Source: Prevotellaceae bacterium UBA7028 (GTDB lineage Bacteria > Bacteroidota > Bacteroidia > Bacteroidales > Bacteroidaceae). From it: a stretch of DNA of 34,540 nucleotides. Numbering within the stretch: the stretch's first letter is position 1; each line of letters starts with the position of its first letter. Below the pieces are notes generated by a model that had not been told where the DNA came from, did not search any database, and saw only the letters and a program-made list of their open reading frames with translations. Shown here piece after piece: positions 34,506-34,540 of this stretch. The DNA lies in NCBI GenBank assembly GCA_002494215.1, contig DLBF01000197.1, forward strand, positions 1 to 34,540, given 5' to 3'. Position numbers and translations under genes: made by a program.

Positions 34506-34513
34506 CAAAAGTA
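34506..34513 (-). promoter_or_regulatory. Possible -7 box of the phoH operon
   Basis: TACTTTTG on the minus strand fits TAnnTTTG and lies 17 nt ahead of the phoH ATG. The -33 region falls in the heptamer repeat at 34522-34540 and shows no TTTG, so the call is tentative. Confidence 0.45.
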
Positions 34514-34521
34514 CGACATTT

Positions 34522-34540
34522 AATTCATAATTCATAATTC
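34522..34540. repeat. Start of an AATTCAT heptamer array (truncated by the window)
   Basis: Two copies of AATTCAT plus AATTC run to the last base. The unit is the reverse complement of the AATTATG-type unit at 25505-25539. The array occupies the -33 region of the probable phoH promoter. Confidence 0.75.

Overview
The window reads as chromosome of a Bacteroidales bacterium, most likely a Prevotella-type member of the Prevotellaceae (genus is inference). The evidence is two SusC/SusD pairs, a fused LpxC-FabZ protein, a menaquinone methyltransferase, a Bacteroidetes-type promoter grammar (TTTG, 19-20 nt, TAnnTTTG) upstream of several genes, and no visible Shine-Dalgarno usage. Nearly everything lies on the minus strand; the only plus-strand gene is a TonB-dependent receptor at 28940-30988. 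No tRNA, rRNA, transposase, integrase, CRISPR array or phage gene was seen.

Layout. (1) 1-926: the start of gdhA with a well-formed promoter, and comF. (2) 927-1435: a 509-nt gene-free stretch with a 58-bp element of three GAGCC(G/C)GCTC-like sites at exact 22-bp spacing, two heptamer repeat blocks, and a terminator for the operon to its right. (3) 1436-18255: a 16.8-kb apparent operon of six large envelope genes in the order FAS1 lipoprotein, SusC, SusD, FAS1 lipoprotein, SusC, SusD. It has no glycoside hydrolase, sulfatase, peptidase, sigma/anti-sigma pair or sensor regulator. This is the best candidate in the window for an undescribed system: two outer-membrane importers, each headed by a fasciclin-repeat surface lipoprotein.

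(4) 18421-28710: a housekeeping operon, transcribed purM, prfA, pyrF, lpxD, lpxC-fabZ, lpxA, a small acidic-tailed protein, miaA, and a PBP1A-type penicillin-binding protein. It joins purine and pyrimidine synthesis, translation termination, lipid A synthesis, tRNA modification and peptidoglycan assembly. pyrF is unusual: it starts flush against a (AACTCTA)n array, carries an in-frame palindromic-repeat insertion of about 11-13 codons, and ends inside an (AATTATG)n array. (5) 28711-28939: divergent promoters for purM and an orphan TonB-dependent receptor. (6) 30995-34488: phoH, purC, menG and aroE as a second housekeeping operon.

Across the window several gaps between genes are filled by tandem repeats with a 7-nt period but different sequences. 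This points to a repeat-generating process acting genome-wide. Gene identities rest on motifs and remembered family members; no database search was run.
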